A stretch of 15,624 nucleotides of DNA from Haplosporangium gracile (taxonomy: Eukaryota; Mortierellomycota; Mortierellomycetes; Mortierellales; Mortierellaceae), in assembly GCA_015499985.1 (NCBI GenBank), contig JAAAUF010000945.1, positions 1 to 15,624 of the forward strand. Reading direction: 5' to 3'. Below are positions 8,671 to 15,624 of this stretch, in pieces. A program made the translations under genes and the position numbers. The notes under the pieces were generated by a model, which did no database searches, was not told the origin of the DNA, and was given only the letters and a program-made list of their open reading frames with translations. Each line of letters opens with the position of its first letter. The first letter of the stretch is position 1.

Positions 8671-9660
8671 TGAATATTACTACGTATGCTAGTCTTGACA
8701 ACTTTAAACTCAAATCCACCACTATCAACTGCATACTTCCGCACCGTTCATTACATTGCATTCTTTCAATTTTTCATCGCATCACAATTGTACTCACACA
8801 AGAAAACAACCCACTAATAAAAGAAAAACGACGATTCTTCTTTGACCTGACGGATGGTTTTTCCTTATTTTTTTTTCCTCCTTCGGTGAGGAGTAGGTCC
8901 TCAATGGACTTTAGTCCTTGTAATCCTAACCTTTTTCATATGCATGTCTACTTAGCAGCCCCTATTCTGTGAGTAAAGTATTTAAGTGTCGATTCGGGCA
9001 ATTAGGTATAGCTTTTTTTGGAATTTATGCCTATGCAAATGCAAATCGAATGAGGCTGTATACTTTCCATCAACCAGCCCAAGCTCAACCAAAGCCTAAG
9101 CAAACCAAGCCAACCCTTGCTGAATTTCTTCCCATCGGCGACAACAAACTCCATTCGGGAAGTTTTTTTCGTGCTCTGTTTCTAAAAGCCCACTTATGCT
9201 TATGTGCTGCAAAGATTTGCCTGCCAATACTCTCTTTGCTTTAGACCATGATGTGACCAAGAGTCCGGGTATGCGTATGAGAATGTGAGTCTCCGACCTG
9301 GAAAAAGGGATGGCCCGCGAGAGCAGTTTTAGATTGGTCAATCCTTATTGTTTTGTGATATTTTAGGCGCGATTGAATTGAGGGTGTATGTCCATGCGTC
9401 CGTGCATAGTTTTTCATGCTTATTATTTTTTTGTGCTCACGGCTCACCCAGTTTTTTTGGCTCCTCCTTGAACCATTGACAATGCAAGCGAGTAGCAATA
9501 TTGAGAGTGAAAGTGGGCGTGTGTGAGAGAGAAAGAGAAAGATGGTAACATGGGGTGATGCCTTCTGGGTGATCTTACTACAGGACTCGAAAAATGGCCA
9601 GCCCTTGACTTGTTCTTGTCCATTGGACTCTCCTTGGAGCGTTTGACGTGCATGTCCTTG
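8671..9660. other. Intergenic region after RPC9, no gene seen
   Basis: A possible poly(A) signal, CTAATAAAAG, lies near 8813, about 145 bp after the stop. Around 8885-8935 there are short self-complementary stretches (GAGGAGTAGGTCCTC and GGACTTTAGTCC). An octamer-like ATGCAAAT occurs near 9035. Open frames on both strands are short or low in complexity, with no recognisable domain. No tRNA or mobile element was found. Confidence 0.65.
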
Positions 9661-9985
9661 TTTTTTCTTCATTGTTGTTGTGTCTCCCACACACTGTCTC
9701 CGTCCCTTTTTTTTATTTTTTTTTTTCCTTGAGTCCTTTGATCCATTCATCGCCTTTTTCAATCACACCCCCGCCCCTTGCTTTTTTTTTACCTTCTCTT
9801 CTCTTCACACACACACGCACTCTTTCTCTCTCCCTCTCCACTTTGTACATATCTCTCTCATTCTCAACTTCTTGCTCCAACTCTTTTCTCTCTTTTACAT
9901 CCTTAACAATTTTGCCGTTACTCTCCTCCTCCTTCAACGACACCACCAACCTACAAACCAACCACCACACATACCTATAACAACC
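9661..9985 (+). promoter_or_regulatory. Pyrimidine-tract promoter and CA-rich leader
   Basis: T-rich and C/T-rich tracts at 9700-9910 are followed by a CA-rich segment (about 9930-9985) ending CAACC before the ATG at 9986. No ATG occurs between about 9655 and 9986. The reading frame of the next gene happens to stay open through this leader, but the translated text is only pyrimidine-encoded Phe/Leu/Ser/Pro and should be treated as UTR. Confidence 0.65.
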
Positions 9986-11647
9986 ATGTCGACAATGCAC
10001 CGCACAAACAACACGAGCAGCCCATGGTCAAGCCCAAAGAGCCAACACCAGAACCCACTCAAGCGTCGGCACACCAGGGGTAACGCCTCTCACTCCCCTA
10101 CCTCGACCTCCATCCGGTCCCTCTCCCTCTCTCCCGCCGTCTCGTCCGTGTCCCTCTCCGATTCCTCCTCTAACAGCAATAACAACATCAAATCGTCCCC
10201 TGTATTCAAGAGCAATATGCAACAGCAAGCACCACACTCGGCAAGAAGGAATACTGATTTCCAGCACCACGACTTCTCACACCATGATTTGAATTCCAGT
10301 TATCATGATTTCCATCCACAGCAACAACACCAGCGGGACGAGAACGATGATCGTAGATCGCCGGCATCGTCGGCAGCTAGGGGCGGCAACAACTTTGTGC
10401 CGTCCTGGTTCGGATCCCTTCGCAGCTTCGCCATCTCAGCGACCACTAGTTCTCGGGGGGCTTTCGCACCCCTTAACCCTTCCTCCTTCTCTTCTTCTTC
10501 CTCGCCTTCTTCAACATCCTCATCCCCAAAATCATCCAAGAAATCCCGTGGTCGATCCTCATCTATCTATTACTCCAGCACGCGAGTCTACGATGATGAT
10601 GATGACGACGACGAGAACGATTCTGGGTCTTCGAGCGATGAACCCGTCACGGATCTGAATGGGTTGAAAGAGAATCGTGTCCGAGGCCCGAGGGTGAATT
10701 GGATGGCATTGGATCCTTCTTTGGGGAGCTTCTTTGCAGGGTCCTATAAGTCTCTGCCCACGAATGAGTCTGAGAGTGATTTGTCATCTTCGAATGAGGG
10801 TGGGGAGAGTGGTTGTGAGGTTAGAAGGGTGAGTAGGGTGGAGGATTTGGGAATTGCTGAGACGCCTTATTGTGACGACGAGAATGAGGAGAGTGGCGAT
10901 GAGGGAAGGAGGAGGAGTGGCTATGGGAGGAGTGGCAGTGGCAGTGGCAGTGACACTGGCCGAGCTAGGGATAATGTCAATGATTCGTGTGAGGAGGATG
11001 GTGGAAGCGCGTGGGCACGTGCAATGGATGATACGACTGTCCCTGAGGTCGGAGTGTTTACAATGCCTGTGGCTGCGCCCACTTCAACTCTGGCCTTCCT
11101 CAAGTCCTACGTCCCCTCGCTCGGAGGAATTGACTCCGACTCTTCCACAAGTTCAACGACAACTTCGCCAACAACGTTAGCAACAACAACATCGCCGATC
11201 ACTCCGACAACAGCAGCGACAGCAGTAGGAGGAGGAGGGTTCTGGTCGTTGAGAAAGTTGTCGATGAGCTTCCTGAGCGGAAGTCAATACTCTGCCGTTG
11301 GCGACAAATCAACTCTTACTGGCGAGGATGAAGATGACACTGGAGAGGAGGAAGAGAGTCGACCTCGGGAACAAGGACGCCGCGCTGGGTACAGAGACGA
11401 CTACGATGATTTTGACGATTATGGTGATGGATTTAGGAAGACGACGACGACAGATGTTGGTGTCAAGGAGATGGCATCGATGACTCTTAATCCTCCTGTG
11501 AGTGCCGGTGGTGGTGGATTGACAGTGTCGTATTTGGCGTCGATGGTGTCGAATGCGACACAGGTCGGTGTGCAGTATATCCCTGTCCAGGTGCGTGATC
11601 AATTGCCAGTTGCGGTTGTCAGTAGTCGTAGTCTCAAGAGGGATTAG
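9986..11647 (+). CDS. Hypothetical 553-residue, mostly disordered acidic/Ser-rich protein
   Basis: I do not recognise this protein. The ATG at 9986 (context CAACCATGTCG) is the first after an ATG-free leader, and the frame is uninterrupted to TAG at 11645. Residues 1-130 are Ser/Asn/Gln/His-rich and include a small repeat, HHDF-HHDL-YHDF (about 94-109). Residues 139-148, PSWFGSLRSF, form an aromatic island. A run of seven Asp at 203-209 leads into a Ser/acidic stretch typical of casein kinase 2 targets. Residues 233-258 contain GPRVNWMALDPSLGSFFAGS; residues 416-435 contain GGGFWSLRKLSMSFLSGS. The last 40 residues, with SYLASMVSNATQ and VQYIPVQVRDQLPVAVV, are the most ordered-looking part. 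Short hydrophobic islands in disorder suggest a scaffold, membrane-contact or regulatory protein. There is no signal peptide or membrane span. That it is coding is well supported; its role is unknown. Confidence 0.8.
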   Translation: MSTMHRTNNTSSPWSSPKSQHQNPLKRRHTRGNASHSPTSTSIRSLSLSPAVSSVSLSDSSSNSNNNIKSSPVFKSNMQQQAPHSARRNTDFQHHDFSHHDLNSSYHDFHPQQQHQRDENDDRRSPASSAARGGNNFVPSWFGSLRSFAISATTSSRGAFAPLNPSSFSSSSSPSSTSSSPKSSKKSRGRSSSIYYSSTRVYDDDDDDDENDSGSSSDEPVTDLNGLKENRVRGPRVNWMALDPSLGSFFAGSYKSLPTNESESDLSSSNEGGESGCEVRRVSRVEDLGIAETPYCDDENEESGDEGRRRSGYGRSGSGSGSDTGRARDNVNDSCEEDGGSAWARAMDDTTVPEVGVFTMPVAAPTSTLAFLKSYVPSLGGIDSDSSTSSTTTSPTTLATTTSPITPTTAATAVGGGGFWSLRKLSMSFLSGSQYSAVGDKSTLTGEDEDDTGEEEESRPREQGRRAGYRDDYDDFDDYGDGFRKTTTTDVGVKEMASMTLNPPVSAGGGGLTVSYLASMVSNATQVGVQYIPVQVRDQLPVAVVSSRSLKRD

Positions 11648-12526
11648 GGTGAAGGTGACGCGCCACGCATTGGTCCCCTACCTGTCGACCAGACAGAGAG
11701 AGAGTATATAGTTGTTGTTGTTGTTTTTTCGGAAATATCCTGCGCGTATGCGCTGGTTGTATATGTCTGTAATGCTTAAAGGTGTTAATGCATGCAGGGG
11801 AAGCATTGACAGCAAAAAAAAAAAAAACAATAAAAAAATATAATGCATTAGCCCTCGACTACAGGCAACTTTGTGTTTTACTAATGCGTTCTACAGGAAA
11901 GAACAGAAGAGGGTGGAAGGGACCGTGTCTGTTTGATTTTTCTTTTGTTTATTGACGCGTCGATTATCATTGGTGCTTGTCATCGTCCTTTCATTGTTGT
12001 GGTGTCTTCTGCACTTTTTTTTTTTCTCCGAACTTGTTGTTGAAAAATGGTATACACAACAACGATGTATAATGTCAACAGAGCATGCAACTGAAAGCGA
12101 AAATGAAAAAAAAACCAGAAGAAAAAAAGGGTGCCTGGGTGTGCCTGTTTCTCCTTGTCGTTGCTTGTTCACTTTTTTTTTCCGCATTTCCGCTCTTCTT
12201 CCCCTTTTGTTATGGTTGTTGTTCCTGTTTTCTTTTGGCCATTTGTTGTTGTTCGTTTGTGGCACACGCGTATGTTTAGTTGGACAATGGGATTGCAAAA
12301 CGAGAGCGAATGCAGTAAAAGAGAAGTTCAACATCAGTCAGCAAGTAGCCCGATTAGGGCATGCAGGCTCTCTGCACACATGCACACCATTTTGATGGCT
12401 TTCTTTTTTCTTCAGCTCAACTTCAATGGTTATCATGTATCTTTGTGGATGTAAAGGAGTTCGAGCTTGTTGAACATATAAAAAACACCAACTAAAAGCT
12501 GCAACTGAGCAATGAAAGACGGAGAG
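11648..12526. other. 3' flank and intergenic DNA, no gene seen
   Basis: After the stop come GTTGTTGTTGTTGTT near 11711-11725 and an A-rich run at 11814-11841 that includes CAATAAA (about 11828), the likely poly(A) site. Two ACGCGT hexamers (11955-11960 and 12266-12271) match the MluI cell-cycle box core but may be chance. Open frames on both strands at about 11891-12395 come from T-rich/A-rich bias and have no domain. Confidence 0.6.
11814..11841 (+). terminator. Likely polyadenylation region
   Basis: A run of A, then CAATAAAAAAATATAATG, lies about 170 bp after the stop of the disordered-protein gene. AATAAA is the canonical poly(A) signal. No transcript evidence is available. Confidence 0.5.
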
Positions 12527-12560
12527 GGAAGGAAGGAAGGAAGGAAAGAAGGAAAGAAGG
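12527..12560. repeat. GGAA/GGAAAGAA microsatellite
   Basis: Five GGAA units pass into GGAAAGAA units. It lies in the long intergenic region before the bZIP gene. GGAA repeats can vary in length; no regulatory role is shown. Confidence 0.9.
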
Positions 12561-12837
12561 ACTAAATTGCATGGGACGAACGGAGAAATAGTGCCCGGTG
12601 GCTGCCAGCTCACCTCAACTTTGAACAACGAAAAAGAGAGATTGCTCACTGACTTTGTCCCTGCCCTTGTGATTGTGTACCGTAGAGGAAAGGAGGAGAT
12701 GGCTGGATATGTAAATTGTACCTGTTATAAAGGAAGAGATATGTGGAGGAATGAAAGTTGAGGGCAATTGAGCGAGTAATAGACAGGGTTTGGGAGTTGA
12801 AGCGACTGGGTTTGATTGTCATTGACGTAGACTGTAC
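12561..12837. other. Distal upstream region of the bZIP gene, no gene seen
   Basis: This is mixed-composition DNA with no recognisable coding, RNA or mobile element. The last ATG on the + strand before the bZIP start is near 12752. Confidence 0.5.
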
Positions 12838-13201
12838 TTCTTCTTCTGCTTCCTTCTTTGTTTTTTCCGTTGACTCTGCGCTCGCTTTCTTTCCTCTCTC
12901 TTCTCTCCCTCTCTTTCTTTTTTATTTTTTTATTTAATTTTTATTTTTTTACTCACACTCTCCTTCGCCCAACCACGCAGACAATCAGTCCCTTCACTTC
13001 ATTTCATCCACCCACTCTCCCATTCTCTCGCTTCTCGCCATCAACAACAGCACTCTTTCTCAAACACCTCATCACAACAACACCTTTGGAATCAGATCTC
13101 ATCCAAACTTCGCCCGCCTTTTTCATTCCTTCTCTTCCTTCCCTCCATCACCCAGCCAGGCAGGGAGACACATCCACTCTTTTATACATTCACACATACA
13201 C

Positions 13202-13232
<31 letters not shown>

Positions 13233-13272
13233 TACCACATACACTTGCAACGCAACAGACACACAGCAAGAC
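12838..13272 (+). promoter_or_regulatory. Promoter and long ATG-free leader of the bZIP gene
   Basis: C/T-rich sequence with T runs at 12840-12950 is followed by a C/A-rich leader, including TTTTATACATTC near 13180 and a CA repeat. No ATG is present from about 12753 to 13272, roughly 520 nt, so scanning would reach the annotated start without upstream ORFs. Confidence 0.65.
13191..13232 (+). repeat. CA dinucleotide repeat in the leader
   Basis: About twenty CA units, interrupted near the start by AT and CG, lie 40 bp before the start codon and probably within the 5' UTR. Confidence 0.92.
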
Positions 13273-15240
13273 ATGACAACATATACAAACCATACCGGAT
13301 ACTCGGAAGATGACGACGAAGAGGACCTTCACTTCCAGGACGATGATTACAACGACAACGGCGATGTTGATATGGCTTACTCCGTGCACGATACCCCTTC
13401 TTCCTCCTACAACAACAATAACAACAACAACCTCTTTGGCGGCGTCTCCTCGGCCTCTGCGTCCACCGGTCTCTATAACAATAACAACACCGATAACACC
13501 GACAACAACAATAACAGTACACAAAATGGCAAGGGAGTCAAACACAAGGCAACCTTCGCAGAGCCAAAGGAGAAAAAAAAGCCAGGCCGGAAACCAGTGG
13601 CGACATGTCCTGCATTGCGCAAGGAACAAAACAGAGCAGCACAAAGGGCATTCAGGGACAGGAAGGAACGACATCTCCACCAGCTCGAAAACATGATCAA
13701 AGACCTCAAGAACCAGCATTACCTCGTCACCAGTCGACTCCAGTCCGAGGCCCACGACCTCAAGATCGTCATCGAGTCGTTGCAGAGCGAAAACTTCTAT
13801 CTCCGTGAAGTCGTCTTTGCGTTCGAGTCTGCGCTCAGTAAAGGGAACCACATCGACATCCTCAAGACCGTCAAGCAAGAACTCTTTCGACGCCATCATC
13901 AAAACCGCGGCGCTTCTTCTACTCCCTCCTCCTCGGCAACACCTTCGTCCCCTGGAACCGATCATATGACTCCTCCTCCTCCCAACGTTCGTTCTTCTTT
14001 CTCGCCCTCTACTTCGTCAACGTTTCCTACGTCTCCAGGAACCCCAGTTGTGTCAGCTACAGCAGCAGCTTCGACAAGTCCGGTTTCTCTGGATACTCGA
14101 CCTTGGACGAGTTCATCCTTGTCCCCTTCGATGGCAAATCGACAAACGACTCCGCCCAAGCCAACGTTCCCATCTTCATCCCCTCACCACACTCCTTCAC
14201 CTCTTGGTCAGTCCCATCACAATAACCACTACCAAGGCGGCATGGACGTCTCTGATGAAGTAGGGCCAGTACGAGAACATCCCATCAACGACGACATTTC
14301 AGAGGAAGGAGTCCTGTCGATGAGTGGCAACATTCTGTACAAGGCACCACCCCTATTTATTCCCGAGATGTTGGAGAAAGGTGGTCAACTCGGAATGCCC
14401 GTCTCTCCTTTCGGATCTATCTCGGCCCCTCGCCCTGCTTACTGCCCTCCCGGGACGACGCTTCCGGAAAAGACCGAGTATACCAAGCATGCCAATGTCT
14501 TTGAGGAGCTGCAGTCATCGCTCTTTCCTCCCGGCACATTGGAATCTCTTCGTATCAGTATGGCGACACCACAGGAGGTAGTGAGCGAAGAAACTCCGTT
14601 CGCAGAGACGATCCAGATGGAGGCGGACCGAGTCTCGAACCGGTCCATGCACATACAGATGGACAGGGACAGGGACAACAACCGGGACAGCAAGGTTCGA
14701 TATAATAATATTCAGTACGACAACAGTAACGGCCACAACTACAACTACAACAACAAGAACAGAGCGTCGTCGTCTTCATCGTCCGATCTGCCGATGCATA
14801 TTAAAGTTGAGCCGGAATCGGACGACGAGACGTTTGAAGGGTTAGATGCAGAGCAGTTACGGAGCATTGCGGCGGCGTTGGGGTTGAAGATGGAGATGAC
14901 AAAACGACATCGATTGCATCGGGAGCTTCAGATTCTGATTGCGGCCGAACCACAGACGGATCCCAATATCGACCCCAAGGTATACGAGTTGCCACACGAC
15001 CGGCGGATTGATTATGTGCCCTGTCCCAAGCTAAGGGCACAGATGATTGTCCACCAGCAACGGTATAACGCTGACGAATTGTTCCAGCTGTTGATTGATG
15101 AGGCGGTCTGTCATGGCCCACCCTTGCATAAGGATAGCTGGCAGCTGCCTGAGGCGTTCTTTGATCGGTTTGGGTTCTTGCTTGGTTTGGAGTTTGACCG
15201 TATCCGTCGCAAGATGTGGCCCGTCAAATATCCCAAATAA
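13273..15240 (+). CDS. bZIP transcription factor, Pap1/Yap1-type, with DUF3425-like C-terminus
   Basis: This is a single 655-residue frame. Residues 11-35 are acidic (DDDEEDLHFQDDD), and Asn runs follow at 46-83. GRKP at 105-108 in a basic stretch looks like an AT-hook core. The basic region has NRAAQRAFR at 120-128, an exact NxxAQxxFR signature of fungal Pap1/Yap1 factors, followed by a zipper with L138, L145 and V152 at heptad spacing. Residues 215-320 are Ser/Pro/Thr-rich and disordered. IKVE at 510-513, followed by PESDDE, is a strong sumoylation consensus. The C-terminus from about 567 (DPKVYELPHDRRIDYVPCP, then HGPPLHKDSW and FFDRFGFLLG) fits DUF3425, a domain common in fungal bZIP proteins. 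The Cys clusters that make Yap1 redox-sensitive are absent, so an oxidative-stress role should not be assumed. The protein should act in the nucleus as a dimer. AATAAA overlaps the stop codon (15236-15241). Confidence 0.93.
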   Translation: MTTYTNHTGYSEDDDEEDLHFQDDDYNDNGDVDMAYSVHDTPSSSYNNNNNNNLFGGVSSASASTGLYNNNNTDNTDNNNNSTQNGKGVKHKATFAEPKEKKKPGRKPVATCPALRKEQNRAAQRAFRDRKERHLHQLENMIKDLKNQHYLVTSRLQSEAHDLKIVIESLQSENFYLREVVFAFESALSKGNHIDILKTVKQELFRRHHQNRGASSTPSSSATPSSPGTDHMTPPPPNVRSSFSPSTSSTFPTSPGTPVVSATAAASTSPVSLDTRPWTSSSLSPSMANRQTTPPKPTFPSSSPHHTPSPLGQSHHNNHYQGGMDVSDEVGPVREHPINDDISEEGVLSMSGNILYKAPPLFIPEMLEKGGQLGMPVSPFGSISAPRPAYCPPGTTLPEKTEYTKHANVFEELQSSLFPPGTLESLRISMATPQEVVSEETPFAETIQMEADRVSNRSMHIQMDRDRDNNRDSKVRYNNIQYDNSNGHNYNYNNKNRASSSSSSDLPMHIKVEPESDDETFEGLDAEQLRSIAAALGLKMEMTKRHRLHRELQILIAAEPQTDPNIDPKVYELPHDRRIDYVPCPKLRAQMIVHQQRYNADELFQLLIDEAVCHGPPLHKDSWQLPEAFFDRFGFLLGLEFDRIRRKMWPVKYPK

Positions 15241-15624
15241 AAAAGACAGCTCTGTTGTTTTTTTGTGTGTGTCAGGAATGCGCCACCAAAAAAATCAAGA
15301 AGAGTCTTTTGCTTTTGCTTTTGCTTTTGCTTTTTTTTTTTTTTTTTTTTCGTTTTTATAAAATTATTTTTTGTTAAAAAAAAAATTTTTTTTTTTTTTT
15401 TTTGTTGTTTCGGCTTTAAAAAAAGTGAGATCTCGTATGCCTACATTCACGGGTGTATTACCAACTGGTGTTTTCTACAATGCATGAGTACAACCATGCA
15501 CACGACTACATGTATCATCTTTGGCGTCAATTTTCATGCAGGCTGTGATGTGTGGAGAAATGAAACGATTGATCATAATGTTGACTCATGGACGGACCTG
15601 ATTTTATGTGTACAAAAAAAAAAA
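15241..15624. other. 3' flank of the bZIP gene, simple repeats, no further gene seen
   Basis: The 3' UTR begins with A-rich sequence right after the stop. TTTTGC units (15307-15330) run into T20 at 15331-15350, then A10 (15376-15385) into T18 (15386-15403). The remainder to 15613 is unremarkable, and the window ends in an A run. No coding start was identified. Confidence 0.7.
15307..15403. repeat. TTTTGC repeat with poly-T and A10/T18 tracts
   Basis: Four TTTTGC units and long homopolymers are visible. Homopolymer lengths here are likely to be unreliable in the assembly. Confidence 0.85.

Noticed and set aside
9241..9762. 173-codon - strand open frame
   Set aside because: Low-complexity Lys- and His/Thr-rich translation arising from T-rich promoter DNA of the + strand gene.
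9680..9985. N-terminal extension of the disordered protein by 102 codons
   Set aside because: It has no ATG before 9986 and reads as translated pyrimidine tract; it is better explained as leader.
11891..12395. Overlapping 147-codon frames on both strands
   Set aside because: The + strand product is T-run-encoded Phe/Leu and the - strand product is A-run-encoded Lys/Asn; no motif, start context or conservation evidence.
13123..13965. 280-codon - strand open frame across the bZIP start
   Set aside because: It is antisense to a clear bZIP gene and consists of Val/Cys/Arg-rich text caused by CA and AAC repeats on the other strand.

Overview
The window looks like nuclear DNA of a filamentous fungus, probably an early-diverging lineage such as Mortierellomycotina; that placement is inferred from gene style, not from a search. 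The evidence is split genes with GT..AG introns of about 170 to 610 bp, pyrimidine-rich promoters running into CA-rich ATG-free leaders, and a bZIP factor carrying a Pap1/Yap1-type basic region plus a C-terminal domain resembling DUF3425, which is typical of fungi. All four intact genes are on the + strand.

Positions 1-2310 are a tandem satellite: 17 copies of a roughly 136-bp unit, running off the left edge. Copies nine apart resemble each other more than neighbours do, so a higher-order repeat of about 1.24-1.25 kb is visible. Each unit carries a perfect or nearly perfect 10-bp palindrome. Positions 2311-3612 hold no convincing gene. Positions 3613-4718 hold a decayed, truncated RecQ-like helicase gene (Q motif, motif I, motif Ia) with a stop codon, a damaged P-loop and frame changes. 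It ends exactly where a 106-bp element with 19-bp inverted termini (4719-4824) begins. Satellite plus a RecQ-like remnant is a combination known from fungal subtelomeres, so the left part may be subtelomeric or otherwise heterochromatic.

From 4825 rightward the DNA becomes ordinary gene-bearing sequence: a four-exon PLP-dependent aminotransferase (5047-7162), a three-exon RPC9/CRCP-type RNA polymerase III stalk subunit (7518-8670), an intronless gene for a 553-residue largely disordered protein of unknown function (9986-11647), and an intronless 655-residue bZIP transcription factor (13273-15240). They are spaced by 0.35-1.6 kb, each with its own promoter. Nothing suggests a shared pathway: amino-acid metabolism, Pol III transcription and transcriptional regulation simply lie next to one another.

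The least explained parts are the satellite with its higher-order structure, the helicase remnant with the inverted-repeat element at its break, and the unrecognised disordered protein. I did not find a convincing new multi-gene system.
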